DNA of 13,255 nucleotides from DATLFA01 sp039934635 (GCA_039934635.1 JBDTLT010000151.1:1-13255); one strand, 5' to 3'; shown: positions 6,177-12,991, counted from the first letter of the stretch. A program made the numbers and translations. The notes: generated from the letters alone by a model not told the origin.

Positions 6177-6815
6177 ATGGGTGCCGCGCTCGATGAGGTG
6201 CTGAGCGACGCTCAGCACCGCGGGTTCCTGGGCATCGGCGCGCCTGCCGACTTCGTCCGCCATGCCCTCGGCTACGTCGACGGGCTGCTCGAGGTGCTGG
6301 AGCTGGGCGACGGCGTCGACCTCGGGTCCGGCGGCGGCATCCCCGGTCTGGTGCTGGCTTGCGAGTTGCCGGCGACGACGTGGCATCTGATCGAGCGCGG
6401 TCGGGCGCGTGCCGACTGGCTCACCCGTTCGGTGAGCCGCTTGGGTCTCCGCGATCGGGTGACCGTGCATCACCAGGCGGCGGAGATCACGGGTCGGGGT
6501 CCACTGCGAGGCACCTGCGGCTTCGTCGTGGCCCGGCGGTTCGCCGCTCCCGCAGTTGCCGCGGAATGCGCCGCCCCCCTGCTGCAGGTCGGCGGCCGCG
6601 CCATTTTCAGTGACTTGGGCGCCGCCGGTCCTGCGGGTAGCGGGTCGGGCCAAAGCGGACGGTGGGACAAGGAGGGCCTGGCCGCACTGGGGATGCAGCG
6701 GATGCGCTCCTGGCAGGGCGGCGAGGGCACCTATTCGATTCTCGAGCAACAAACCCCGTGTCCGGATCGATTTCCTCGCAGTCCGGGGGTTCCGGCCCGC
6801 CGGCCGCTATTCTGA
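6177..6815 (+). CDS. rsmG: 16S rRNA (guanine-527-N7)-methyltransferase RsmG/GidB
   Basis: RsmG methylates N7 of G527 in 16S rRNA using S-adenosylmethionine; its loss gives low-level streptomycin resistance in several bacteria. The 212-residue product has the SAM-binding motif VDLGSGGGIPGL (47-58), the second-strand region WHLIERGRARADWL and the C-terminal CPDRFPRSPGVPARRPLF typical of the family. The N-terminus is short, as in other actinobacterial members. The ATG at 6177 is preceded by GGAAGGAAAG (6161-6170). A perfect 10-bp inverted repeat lies in codons 7-15 and another hairpin lies just upstream, so the initiation region is bracketed by structure. It sits between jag and parA as in mycobacteria. 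Confidence 0.95.
   Translation: MGAALDEVLSDAQHRGFLGIGAPADFVRHALGYVDGLLEVLELGDGVDLGSGGGIPGLVLACELPATTWHLIERGRARADWLTRSVSRLGLRDRVTVHHQAAEITGRGPLRGTCGFVVARRFAAPAVAAECAAPLLQVGGRAIFSDLGAAGPAGSGSGQSGRWDKEGLAALGMQRMRSWQGGEGTYSILEQQTPCPDRFPRSPGVPARRPLF
6197..6219 (+). repeat. Perfect 10-bp inverted repeat inside the rsmG start region
   Basis: GGTGCTGAGC (6197-6206) and GCTCAGCACC (6210-6219) are exact inverted copies around a GAC loop, 20 bases after the rsmG ATG. In mRNA this gives a strong hairpin within codons 7-15. No T-run follows. Confidence 0.85.
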
Positions 6816-6849
6816 TGAGCTGTCGGTGGGTGGACCGAACAGTCCCTTC

Positions 6850-6865
6850 TGTTTCACGTGAAACA
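6850..6865. other. parS centromere site
   Basis: TGTTTCACGTGAAACA is a perfect 16-bp palindrome and the canonical parS consensus bound by ParB. It lies 40 bases upstream of the likely parA start and is the only such site seen in the window. ParB loads here, binds CTP and spreads as a clamp, with ParA moving the complex. Its place in the parA leader also allows autoregulation. Confidence 0.97.
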
Positions 6866-6905
6866 CACCGCGCGGCACATTTGTGCCGATCTCTTGGGAG
6901 GCACC

Positions 6906-7688
6906 TTGCCCGAGCAATCTCTCCGAAAGCGACGGGTGCTGGCCGTTGCCAACCAGAAGGGTGGCGTGGGTAAGACCACGACCGCCGTCAATCTGGGGGC
7001 GAGTCTGGCTGAGCTGGGCTACCGCACGCTGGTGATCGATCTCGATCCACAGGCCAACGCCACCACGGGGCTCGGACTCGATCCTCGAGCGATAGAGACA
7101 TCGATGTACGACGTCATCCTGCGGGAGATTCCGCTGGAGGACTGCATCGAGCCGACCGTCGTCAAGAACCTCTTCGTTGCGCCGTCCAGCCTCGATCTCG
7201 CCGGCGCCGAAATCGAACTGGTCCCCGTCTTCTCCCGGGAGCGTCGTCTCGGTAACGCGATCGAAGCCGTGCGCGACGAGTACGACTTCATTTTGATCGA
7301 TTGCCCGCCGTCGCTCGGGCTGCTGACGGTGAATGCGCTCGCGGCGGCGTCCGAGGTGCTGGTCCCCATCCAGTGCGAGTACTACGCCCTCGAGGGTCTC
7401 GGTCAGTTGCTGCGCAACGTGGAGCTGGTCCGTAAGAACCTCAATCCCATCCTCGAAGTCACCACCATCGTCCTCGTGATGTACGACGGTCGGACGAAGT
7501 TGGCCGAGCAGGTAGCCGAAGAGGTGCGGGGCCACTTCGGGGACAAGGTCTGCCGGCAGATGGTGCCCCGCAGTGTCCGGCTCTCCGAAGCGCCATCATT
7601 CGGTCAACCGATAACCACATTTGATCCGTCGTCTCGTGGCGCGGTTGCCTATCGTCTATTGGCGAAGGAGGTGGCCGGTGATGAATAA
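6906..7688 (+). CDS. parA: Chromosome partitioning ATPase ParA (Soj)
   Basis: ParA is a deviant Walker ATPase that forms a gradient on the nucleoid and moves ParB-parS complexes. From the TTG at 6906 the product has 260 residues with KGGVGKTT (18-25), DLDPQAN (45-51) and FILIDCPPS (128-136), all intact. The TTG is preferred because GGGAGG (6896-6901) lies four bases upstream. An in-frame GTG at 6858 would add 16 residues, but it lies inside parS and has no ribosome binding site. The N-terminal residues before VLAVANQ are basic. The stop overlaps parB, so the two are co-translated. Confidence 0.95.
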   Translation: MPEQSLRKRRVLAVANQKGGVGKTTTAVNLGASLAELGYRTLVIDLDPQANATTGLGLDPRAIETSMYDVILREIPLEDCIEPTVVKNLFVAPSSLDLAGAEIELVPVFSRERRLGNAIEAVRDEYDFILIDCPPSLGLLTVNALAAASEVLVPIQCEYYALEGLGQLLRNVELVRKNLNPILEVTTIVLVMYDGRTKLAEQVAEEVRGHFGDKVCRQMVPRSVRLSEAPSFGQPITTFDPSSRGAVAYRLLAKEVAGDE

Positions 7689-8604
7689 ACGCAGCGGGGG
7701 TCTCGGGCGCGGCCTCGGGGCACTCATCCCGAGCGGCGGCGCCATGAGTACTGCCGCCGGCTCATCGCTCACCGAGCTTCCGTGTTCCGCGGTGATCCCC
7801 AATCGCTTCCAACCGCGCGAGCACTTCGACGAAGAAGCGCTCGCCTCGCTGACCGCCTCGATTCGCGAAATGGGGGTGCTGCAACCGATCCTGGTACGCC
7901 CCGCGGTCGACGACCAGTACGAGATCATCGCGGGAGAGCGTCGGTGGCGCGCCGCCAAACGCGCGGGCCTGCAACACATCCCGGCCATCGTGCGTGAGGT
8001 CGAAGACACGGCAGCACTCGAACACGCATTGGTCGAGAATCTGCATCGCCAGGATCTCAACGCGCTCGAAGAGGCGGCGGCCTACCAACAACTCATGGAG
8101 GACTTCGGCCTGACCCAAGAGGCGGTCGCCCAACGCGTCGGGCGCAGTCGCTCGGCGGTGGCCAACACCCTGCGGTTGTTCCAACTACCGCCCTCCCTGC
8201 AGCGGATGATCGCGGACGGACGGCTCAGTGCCGGGCACGCTCGCGCGCTGCTCGCGACGCCCGACCGGGAGCTCCAAGAAGAGTTGGCCGACGAGATATT
8301 GAACCGGGGACTTTCGGTTCGCGACATCGAGCAACTCGTCCGTGACCGATTGGCACCCAAAGCGGACCCCGAACCCGAGCCCGAAGCGGAACCCGCGGTG
8401 CCGGGTAGCCCCCGCCCCGCGCCGGCCTTGCGCGAGCCGGCGGTGCTCGAACTGGAGGAGTTGCTCTCGGCTCGGCTGAACACTCGGGTGTCGGTGAGCC
8501 TTTCGGGTAAGCGAGGACGAGTCGTGGTCGAGTTCGCGGACCTCGACGATCTCGAGCGGATCTACCGCGTCATCACGCCGCCGGGCACCATTCTCGAGAC
8601 CTGA
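7681..8604 (+). CDS. parB: Chromosome partitioning protein ParB (Spo0J)
   Basis: ParB binds parS, hydrolyses CTP and spreads on DNA as a sliding clamp. The 307-residue product has the N-terminal ParA-contact motif GLGRGLGALIP (7-17), the CTP-binding box GERRWRAA (85-92), ENLHRQDLN (119-127), a helix-turn-helix near 144-168, an acidic proline-rich linker with alternating PE, and a C-terminal dimerisation domain. AAGGAGG (7665-7671) lies nine bases before the ATG; a GTG one codon earlier is an alternative start. It overlaps parA by eight bases. A 13-bp direct repeat spans its last codons and the bases just after. The next gene is convergent. Confidence 0.97.
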   Translation: MNKRSGGLGRGLGALIPSGGAMSTAAGSSLTELPCSAVIPNRFQPREHFDEEALASLTASIREMGVLQPILVRPAVDDQYEIIAGERRWRAAKRAGLQHIPAIVREVEDTAALEHALVENLHRQDLNALEEAAAYQQLMEDFGLTQEAVAQRVGRSRSAVANTLRLFQLPPSLQRMIADGRLSAGHARALLATPDRELQEELADEILNRGLSVRDIEQLVRDRLAPKADPEPEPEAEPAVPGSPRPAPALREPAVLELEELLSARLNTRVSVSLSGKRGRVVVEFADLDDLERIYRVITPPGTILET

Positions 8605-8627
8605 GCGCGTGGTCCTCGAGACCTGAG
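8593..8627. repeat. 13-bp direct repeat across the parB stop
   Basis: CTCGAGACCTGAG occurs at 8593-8605 and again at 8615-8627, 22 bases apart. The first copy holds the last parB codons and the TGA. It may be a small duplication; no function is evident. Confidence 0.8.
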
Positions 8628-8723
8628 GGTGCGCCGGGCCACCGCCGGCTACCTGTGACCTTCGCCATCAGCTTCGACTATCCAGAGGCTTTTCCACACC
8701 TTGTGGGTGAAGGGAACTGTCCA
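8605..8723. other. parB-cwlM convergent intergenic region
   Basis: No gene is seen here. The gap holds the second copy of the 13-bp repeat, a weak GCCGG/CCGGC stem (8633-8649) and a 5-bp stem CCACA/TGTGG with a 3-base loop (8694-8706). Neither stem has a following T-run on either strand, so a terminator is only suspected. TTTTCCACA at 8690-8698 matches a relaxed DnaA box. Confidence 0.5.
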
Positions 8724-9701
8724 CTAGTCGTTGAGAGCCGGCCGCTGTACCCACTGATGGAGCGCCTCTACGAGCGCGGCTGCAACTGCCGCGTTTTGGC
8801 TTACGACCCGTGCCGGTGACCCCACCCGGCACAACACCGCGGGCATGCGGGTCTCGCGCAGGATCGCCATGCGCATCCCACTGGCGGTTCCGCTCGTAAG
8901 GCCGAGCGCCGTCGGGAGGAGGTCGGCGCAGATCTCGGCGAGCTGGCGACCGCCGGCCGAAGTGAATCCGGTGGTGGCGAAGTAGGCGACGTCGCAGTGG
9001 TCGTCGTCGTTGGGGGTGATGGCGACGAACACCTGGGAGCGGAATTCATTGGCGTTGCGCGCTTGTGTCGACCAGTCGGGATGGTGCTCCTCGAGGACCA
9101 CCGCCCCGTGTTCGCGAATCTGGCGTCCGACAAGATGTACGAGTGCGTGGAACGGGCCGTTCTGCCCGACCGCGACCCGAAGCCCTACCAATTGACGAGG
9201 GCGGCTGCGCAGCTCCTCGTGTTCACGGACCTGCGCCACGGAATGCGTGATGTCGGCGCGGGCGCTCAACCGCACGAGCTCGGCGATGGTTTGTTGCCCC
9301 GCAACACCATCAGAGGTGAGTCCGGCGTTGCGTTGAAAGTCGGCGACCGCCCGCTCGGTCTCGGGCCCGAATATGCCATCGGCTCGCCCGGCGTCGAAGC
9401 CGAGTGAGCCGAGTCGCAGCTGCAGATCGGCGATGTCGTCGCCCCGCAGCATCGGTTGGGTGTAATAGATCGCCCGATCGCCCAGCTTGTAGCTGGCCTC
9501 GACCAGAGTGTTCCAGGTGGCTTGATCGCACACGCCGGTCGCATCGAGGCCGTGCGCCGACTGGAACTGTTCGATCAAGGCGGCGGTCGACGCGCTGTAG
9601 TACGCGCCGCTCGACGTCAGCCGATAACCGGCGGCCGCGAGGCGACGGTGGAGGTCACGGACCTCTTCACCGGATGCCCCGACGGTGAGCGGCAGGCTCA
9701 T
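8724..9701 (-). CDS. cwlM: CwlM-like peptidoglycan regulator (degenerate amidase)
   Basis: The 325-residue product has two peptidoglycan-binding repeats (about 6-68 and 84-144), the second with GDDIADLQLRL, LGF and DGIFGPETERAV, followed by an Amidase_3-like domain (about 170-318) ending in ILRETRMPAVLCRVGS. There is no signal peptide or membrane segment, so it is probably cytoplasmic. The positions where zinc-binding amidases have DPGHGG, a SIHAN-type histidine and VEVGF read AVGQNG (177-182), AITPN and CRVGS, so the active site looks lost. From recall, M. tuberculosis CwlM sits in the same locus and activates MurA when phosphorylated by PknB, rather than cutting wall. No ribosome binding site is clear at the ATG. 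It follows trxA by 58 bases. Confidence 0.85.
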   Translation of the reverse strand: MSLPLTVGASGEEVRDLHRRLAAAGYRLTSSGAYYSASTAALIEQFQSAHGLDATGVCDQATWNTLVEASYKLGDRAIYYTQPMLRGDDIADLQLRLGSLGFDAGRADGIFGPETERAVADFQRNAGLTSDGVAGQQTIAELVRLSARADITHSVAQVREHEELRSRPRQLVGLRVAVGQNGPFHALVHLVGRQIREHGAVVLEEHHPDWSTQARNANEFRSQVFVAITPNDDDHCDVAYFATTGFTSAGGRQLAEICADLLPTALGLTSGTASGMRMAILRETRMPAVLCRVGSPARVVSQNAAVAAALVEALHQWVQRPALND

Positions 9702-9759
9702 CGTGGATCAACGACGCTGCCGTCGCGCCGGCGCTGCGCCCGCCCACGCACCGCGGGGG

Positions 9760-10086
9760 TTAGAGGAATGCGGCGAGCGATTCGAGCAACTGTGCCTTGC
9801 CCCGGGCACCGACGAGCCGGTTGACCTCGACGCCGTCCTTGAAGACGATCAGCGTCGGGATGCTCATCACTTGGTACTTCATGGCAACGTCGGGAGCGTC
9901 GTCGACGTTGAGCTTGACGATCTTGAGCTTGCCCGACTGCTCCTCGGCGATCTCTTGGAGAATCGGGGCGATCATCTTGCAGGGGGCGCACCACTCGGCC
10001 CAGAAATCGACGAGTACGGGCTCGGACGCGGACGCCACGACCTCGTTGAAGGTCGAGGAGGAAAGGGTGCTGATTGATCCGGCCAT
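9760..10086 (-). CDS. trxA: Thioredoxin
   Basis: This is a 108-residue cytoplasmic thioredoxin that reduces protein disulphides with electrons from TrxB. The active site is WCAPC (32-36) within VDFWAEWCAPCKMIAP, followed by the conserved cis-proline region SIPTLIVFKDG and the C-terminal helix. The ATG at 10086 has AAGGAGA five bases upstream. The 114-base gap from trxB is long for an operon and holds a sequence matching the sigma-R consensus GGAAT-N18-GTT and two copies of a 15-bp repeat, so the gene probably has its own stress-responsive promoter in addition to read-through from trxB. Confidence 0.98.
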   Translation of the reverse strand: MAGSISTLSSSTFNEVVASASEPVLVDFWAEWCAPCKMIAPILQEIAEEQSGKLKIVKLNVDDAPDVAMKYQVMSIPTLIVFKDGVEVNRLVGARGKAQLLESLAAFL

Positions 10087-10100
10087 GGCCGTCTCCTTGT

Positions 10101-10130
10101 GCTGGTGAGTGAAGAGCTGGTGAGTGAAGT
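10101..10130. repeat. 15-bp tandem repeat in the trxA leader
   Basis: GCTGGTGAGTGAAG occurs at 10101-10114 and 10116-10129, giving a 15-bp period; weaker echoes (CTCGTGAGAGCTTC and GCTGAGTGAACG) continue to about 10157. It lies between the sigma-R-like promoter and the trxA ribosome binding site. It may be an RNA leader element or replication slippage. Confidence 0.8.
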
Positions 10131-10161
10131 ACTCGTGAGAGCTTCGCTGAGTGAACGTTGA

Positions 10162-10187
10162 AACGTAGACGAGTGACGCCGCATTCC
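10162..10187 (-). promoter_or_regulatory. Sigma-R/SigH-type promoter for trxA
   Basis: Read on the minus strand: GGAAT (10187-10183), exactly 18 bases, then GTT (10164-10162). From recall, GGAAT-N18-GTT is the consensus for Streptomyces sigma-R, the thiol-oxidative-stress ECF factor whose known targets include the thioredoxin genes. Transcription would start near 10153, about 65 bases before trxA. The position right upstream of a thioredoxin gene makes chance unlikely, though short motifs do recur. Confidence 0.65.
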
Positions 10188-10200
10188 CGGGGTGGCGGCG

Positions 10201-11157
10201 TCAGTGCTGTGTCTCCAGCCACCGTTCGGCGTCGATGGCCGCCATGCACCCGGAGCCGGCAGCGGTGATCGCTTGGCGGTAGATATCGTCTTGCACGTCG
10301 CCGCAGGCGAAGACGCCGGCGACGTCGGTGGCACTGCTGCGGGGCTGGGTGATCAGGTAGCCGGACTCGGCCATCTCGAGTTGCCCGCGGAAGAGGTCGG
10401 TGTTGGGGCGGTGGCCGATCGCGACGAACAGCCCGCTGATGGGCAGCGTGCTCACGACGTTGGTTGTCGTATCGCGCACCACCACACCTTCGACCTTGTG
10501 TTCACCCAGGATGTCGTCGACGGTGTGATTCCAGAGAAAGTTGATCTTGGGATTCGCGAACGCGCGGTCCTGCATGATCTTGGAGGCGCGGAGCTCTTTG
10601 CGTCGATGGATGATCGTGACGCTGTCGGCGAACTTGGTGAGAAAGGTCGCTTCTTCGACGGCCGAGTCACCGCCACCGACCACCGCGATGTTGTGGCCGC
10701 GGAAGAAGAAGCCGTCACAGGTCGCGCAGGTGGAGAGTCCGTGGCCGATGAGGCGCTGCTCGGCCGGGAGCCCGAGCATCAGTGACTGCGCGCCGGTGGC
10801 GACGATGATCGAGCGGGCGAGATAGGTCGGCGCCGCGCTGGGGTCGCCCACCCAGATCTTGAACGGCCGTTCCGAGAGGTCGACACGGGAGACTTTGACC
10901 GTCAAGATCTCGGCGTTGAATCGCAGCGCCTGCGAACGCATGTTCGCCATGAGGTCGGGGCCCATGATTCCCTCGGGAAAGCCGGGGAAGTTTTCGACCT
11001 CGGTCGTGAGCATCAATTGCCCGCCGGGTTGGTCACTCGTGCTCGAAGGTTCACCTTCGAGGACGAGCGGGGCCAGATTGCCCCGCGCCGCGTAGACCGC
11101 GGCGGTCAGGCCGGCAGGCCCTGATCCGATGATAACAACGTCACGAATATCGCTCAC
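10201..11157 (-). CDS. trxB: Thioredoxin reductase (NADPH)
   Basis: TrxB passes electrons from NADPH through FAD and a redox cysteine pair to thioredoxin. The 318-residue product has the FAD motif GSGPAG (11-16), the active-site CATC (144-147), the NADPH motif GGGDSA (161-166), HRR (184-186) for the phosphate of NADPH and the C-terminal FAD region VFACGDVQD. The start is GTG at 11157, with GAGG seven bases upstream. It lies 30 bases downstream of a small membrane protein gene and 114 bases upstream of trxA. It is the low-molecular-weight type, typical in length. Confidence 0.98.
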   Translation of the reverse strand: MSDIRDVVIIGSGPAGLTAAVYAARGNLAPLVLEGEPSSTSDQPGGQLMLTTEVENFPGFPEGIMGPDLMANMRSQALRFNAEILTVKVSRVDLSERPFKIWVGDPSAAPTYLARSIIVATGAQSLMLGLPAEQRLIGHGLSTCATCDGFFFRGHNIAVVGGGDSAVEEATFLTKFADSVTIIHRRKELRASKIMQDRAFANPKINFLWNHTVDDILGEHKVEGVVVRDTTTNVVSTLPISGLFVAIGHRPNTDLFRGQLEMAESGYLITQPRSSATDVAGVFACGDVQDDIYRQAITAAGSGCMAAIDAERWLETQH

Positions 11158-11187
11158 AGAGATGCCTCGACGAAAGAGAATCAGGAA

Positions 11188-11529
11188 CTAGGCAGGCCGG
11201 TTGGAGGGCTTGCGCTTCGAGAACAAGAAGGCTCCGCCAAGGGTAAATATTCCACCGAGCAAGAGGTAGGTGGTCCACACCGTGCCAGGCAGGTAGCCGT
11301 TGACCAACCGGATGGTGCCGATCAAGAACAAGAAGATGGCCACAGTGCCGATCGACAGTGCGATGAGGCCGAACACGAGGGCTCGGGCAACGGTGATCGC
11401 CGGTCGCGTCGTCTTGTCGCGGATCTGCTCGATGACGCGAACGGCAGTGTCCGCGATCTGGGCGGGCCAGTCGCGGCCGGTATCGACGTCTGAGGCTCGA
11501 GTATTGGAATTCAGTGGCGGTTCGGCCAT
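11188..11529 (-). CDS. Small two-helix membrane protein, holin-like (function unknown)
   Basis: This 113-residue protein has a hydrophilic N-terminus (1-45, with DWPAQIADTAVRVIEQIRDKTTRP), a membrane helix about 48-71, a short loop with NGYLPGTVW, a second helix about 84-103 and a basic tail SKRKPSNRPA. The layout resembles the putative actinobacterial holin-X / phage-holin-like family of small membrane proteins, but there is no sign of phage genes nearby, so I do not call it a holin. No ribosome binding site precedes the ATG; a TATGCT -10 sits nine bases upstream, suggesting a leaderless message. It is inserted between the anti-sigma gene and trxB. No function can be assigned. Confidence 0.8.
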   Translation of the reverse strand: MAEPPLNSNTRASDVDTGRDWPAQIADTAVRVIEQIRDKTTRPAITVARALVFGLIALSIGTVAIFLFLIGTIRLVNGYLPGTVWTTYLLLGGIFTLGGAFLFSKRKPSNRPA

Positions 11530-11537
11530 GGCCGCGC

Positions 11538-11543
11538 AGCATA
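11538..11543 (-). promoter_or_regulatory. -10 element for a possible leaderless transcript
   Basis: The minus strand reads TATGCT, eight bases before the ATG of the small membrane protein. This places the transcription start at or next to the first base of the codon. No Shine-Dalgarno sequence is present and the -35 is poor. Confidence 0.4.
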
Positions 11544-11569
11544 CCGGTCACCGCGCGTCCGTCGCATGG

Positions 11570-12388
11570 TCAGCGAGTGGTGGTCGTCGCACGGGGATCA
11601 CCGAACGTCAGCGGTGGCGCAACGAGGAGGAGGTTGGTCGGTCCGACACATGTCGCGTCGTCGAACATGTCGGCGCGCGTGGCCGTCACGACGATCGTGA
11701 CGGGACGGCCGCCCAGGTCGGCGGTGTAGATCCGGGCGTCGGGCGGATCCGTGCGCCCGCACAACGGAGCATCCGTGACCGCCCGCTCGGGTGGCGAGGT
11801 CGCGCGAGTCGCCCCCGCGGCGGTCGCGCTCTGCGGCAGCGCGGCGCGCAACGACGGCAGGTTGTCGAAGGCGCCGAGGTAGACCGGGGCCACTTTCGCC
11901 GAGCCGCCGGTCCCGCCCGACGACGCGCCGCTGCCGGCGGCCGCGGACGTGGTCGCGGCCGGCGCGTTCAGTTGGCCCTTGGCGTCGAAGAGATCCTCGG
12001 CGACCGACGGTGCCGCGGCGGAGGTCGATGTGCGGTCGTCGTTGTTGTCCTGCGATGCCACGAGCCAGGTGCCGAGGCCGAAGAACAGGGCAATCACGGC
12101 CGCCGCCGCGACGATCGGGCCGAGGGCCGCCGCTCGGCGACTGCGCAACGGGTGGACGGTGGCCTCCGGCGCGGCGGTGTCGGCGAGGGCGCGCGCGATG
12201 AGTGAGTGGCGAAGGTCGTCGGCCGCCGGTGCCGGCGATGGCGCGAGCGCGTCCCGCACGAGGCGGAAGGTGGCGGCCCGCTCGACGAGCGCAGAGTCGC
12301 CTTCGACGCGGGCGCGTTCGGCGGGAGTGGCAGCGCCGTCCACATAGGCCGAGACGATTTCGTCGAGAGAGGGGTCGAACTCGTTCAT
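11570..12388 (-). CDS. Membrane anti-sigma factor (RsmA-like, partner of the ECF sigma)
   Basis: The 272-residue product has an N-terminal cytoplasmic part (1-85) with LDEIVSAYVDGAATPAERARVE, the helix pattern of anti-sigma domains. One membrane helix lies near 88-111. A Ser/Ala/Gly-rich outer linker (about 120-165) leads into an outer domain with two cysteines (Cys210, Cys247). The zinc-binding HxxxCxxC of many anti-sigma factors is absent, so it would not be a ZAS-type thiol sensor inside the cell. Its start overlaps the sigma gene stop as ATGA, and the pair heads the block leading to trxB, as in the mycobacterial sigM locus. The sequence identity of the partner is inferred from context. 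Confidence 0.8.
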   Translation of the reverse strand: MNEFDPSLDEIVSAYVDGAATPAERARVEGDSALVERAATFRLVRDALAPSPAPAADDLRHSLIARALADTAAPEATVHPLRSRRAAALGPIVAAAAVIALFFGLGTWLVASQDNNDDRTSTSAAAPSVAEDLFDAKGQLNAPAATTSAAAGSGASSGGTGGSAKVAPVYLGAFDNLPSLRAALPQSATAAGATRATSPPERAVTDAPLCGRTDPPDARIYTADLGGRPVTIVVTATRADMFDDATCVGPTNLLLVAPPLTFGDPRATTTTR

Positions 12389-12984
12389 TCCGACTGCTTT
12401 GGACGATCGTGAGTGGGCACTTGGTTCCCTATCGAGGCTTGATCGACGAAGCGGGCGAGATGCGCCCGACCGCGCGCAATGCGTGAACGCACGGTGCCGG
12501 GCGGGATAGCCAGTACATCGGCGATTTCGTCGTAGTCGAGTTGGCAGAGATCACGCAGCACCACCGCCGCGCGAAAATCGGGGCTCAACTGGGCCAGCGC
12601 GCCGTCGATCTCGAGGCGATCTGCGATGTCGTCGGCGAAACGGTCGGATTCGGTCATTGCCGGCATCACGTCGTCGGCCATCGCGATCGGTCGCCGTCCC
12701 TTGCGCCGCAGTTCGTCGAGACAGGCATTGGTGCTGACGCGATAGATCCACGTGCTGAACGATGAGCGCCCGTCGAAGCGGGTGATGCCGCGGCAGATCG
12801 CCATCAGTGCTTCTTGGGTGGCGTCGTCGGTGTCGGCGTCGTTGGCCATGACCCGGCGACACAGCGCCCGGACCCGATCGAAATGCAATTGCAGCAGCTG
12901 TTCGAGGGCGTTGCGGTCGCCGCGTCGGGCGGCGTCGACGAGACCGGCGTCGTCGACGCGTCCCGCCCGATCAGCTGGCGTCAC
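12385..12984 (-). CDS. sigM: ECF RNA polymerase sigma factor (SigM-like)
   Basis: This 199-residue extracytoplasmic-function sigma factor has sigma2 (about 29-100; DTDDATQEALMAICRGITRF, then FSTWIYRVSTNACLDELRR, the -10 recognition region) and sigma4 (about 127-180; LSPDFRAAVVLRDLCQLDYDEIADVLAIPPGTVRSRIARGR, a helix-turn-helix that reads -35). The start is GTG at 12984; no ribosome binding site is seen, but TACAGT lies seven bases upstream, suggesting a leaderless transcript. It overlaps the anti-sigma gene by four bases. From locus synteny it corresponds to mycobacterial sigM; the symbol rests on position, and target genes are not proven. Confidence 0.9.
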   Translation of the reverse strand: MTPADRAGRVDDAGLVDAARRGDRNALEQLLQLHFDRVRALCRRVMANDADTDDATQEALMAICRGITRFDGRSSFSTWIYRVSTNACLDELRRKGRRPIAMADDVMPAMTESDRFADDIADRLEIDGALAQLSPDFRAAVVLRDLCQLDYDEIADVLAIPPGTVRSRIARGRAHLARFVDQASIGNQVPTHDRPKQSE

Positions 12985-12991
12985 CCGCTTG

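Noticed and set aside
4590..6752. Very long minus-strand open frame (about 720 codons) opposite yidC, jag and rsmG
   Set aside because: It is antisense to three well-recognised genes, has low-complexity composition from GC-rich shadow codons and no family signature.
6808..6813. TATTCT considered as a parAB promoter -10
   Set aside because: No matching -35 17-18 bases upstream; it also lies in the rsmG stop region.
8694..8706. CCACA/TGTGG stem considered as a bidirectional terminator
   Set aside because: The stem is only 5 bp, with no downstream T-run in either direction.
11188..11529. Reading the small membrane protein as evidence of a prophage
   Set aside because: No phage structural, integrase or lysis genes are near, and the context is conserved core genes.
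11300..12205. Plus-strand frame of 301 codons opposite the anti-sigma gene
   Set aside because: It is antisense to a gene that has a clear ATGA overlap with the sigma factor, and it is Arg/Gly-rich shadow sequence.
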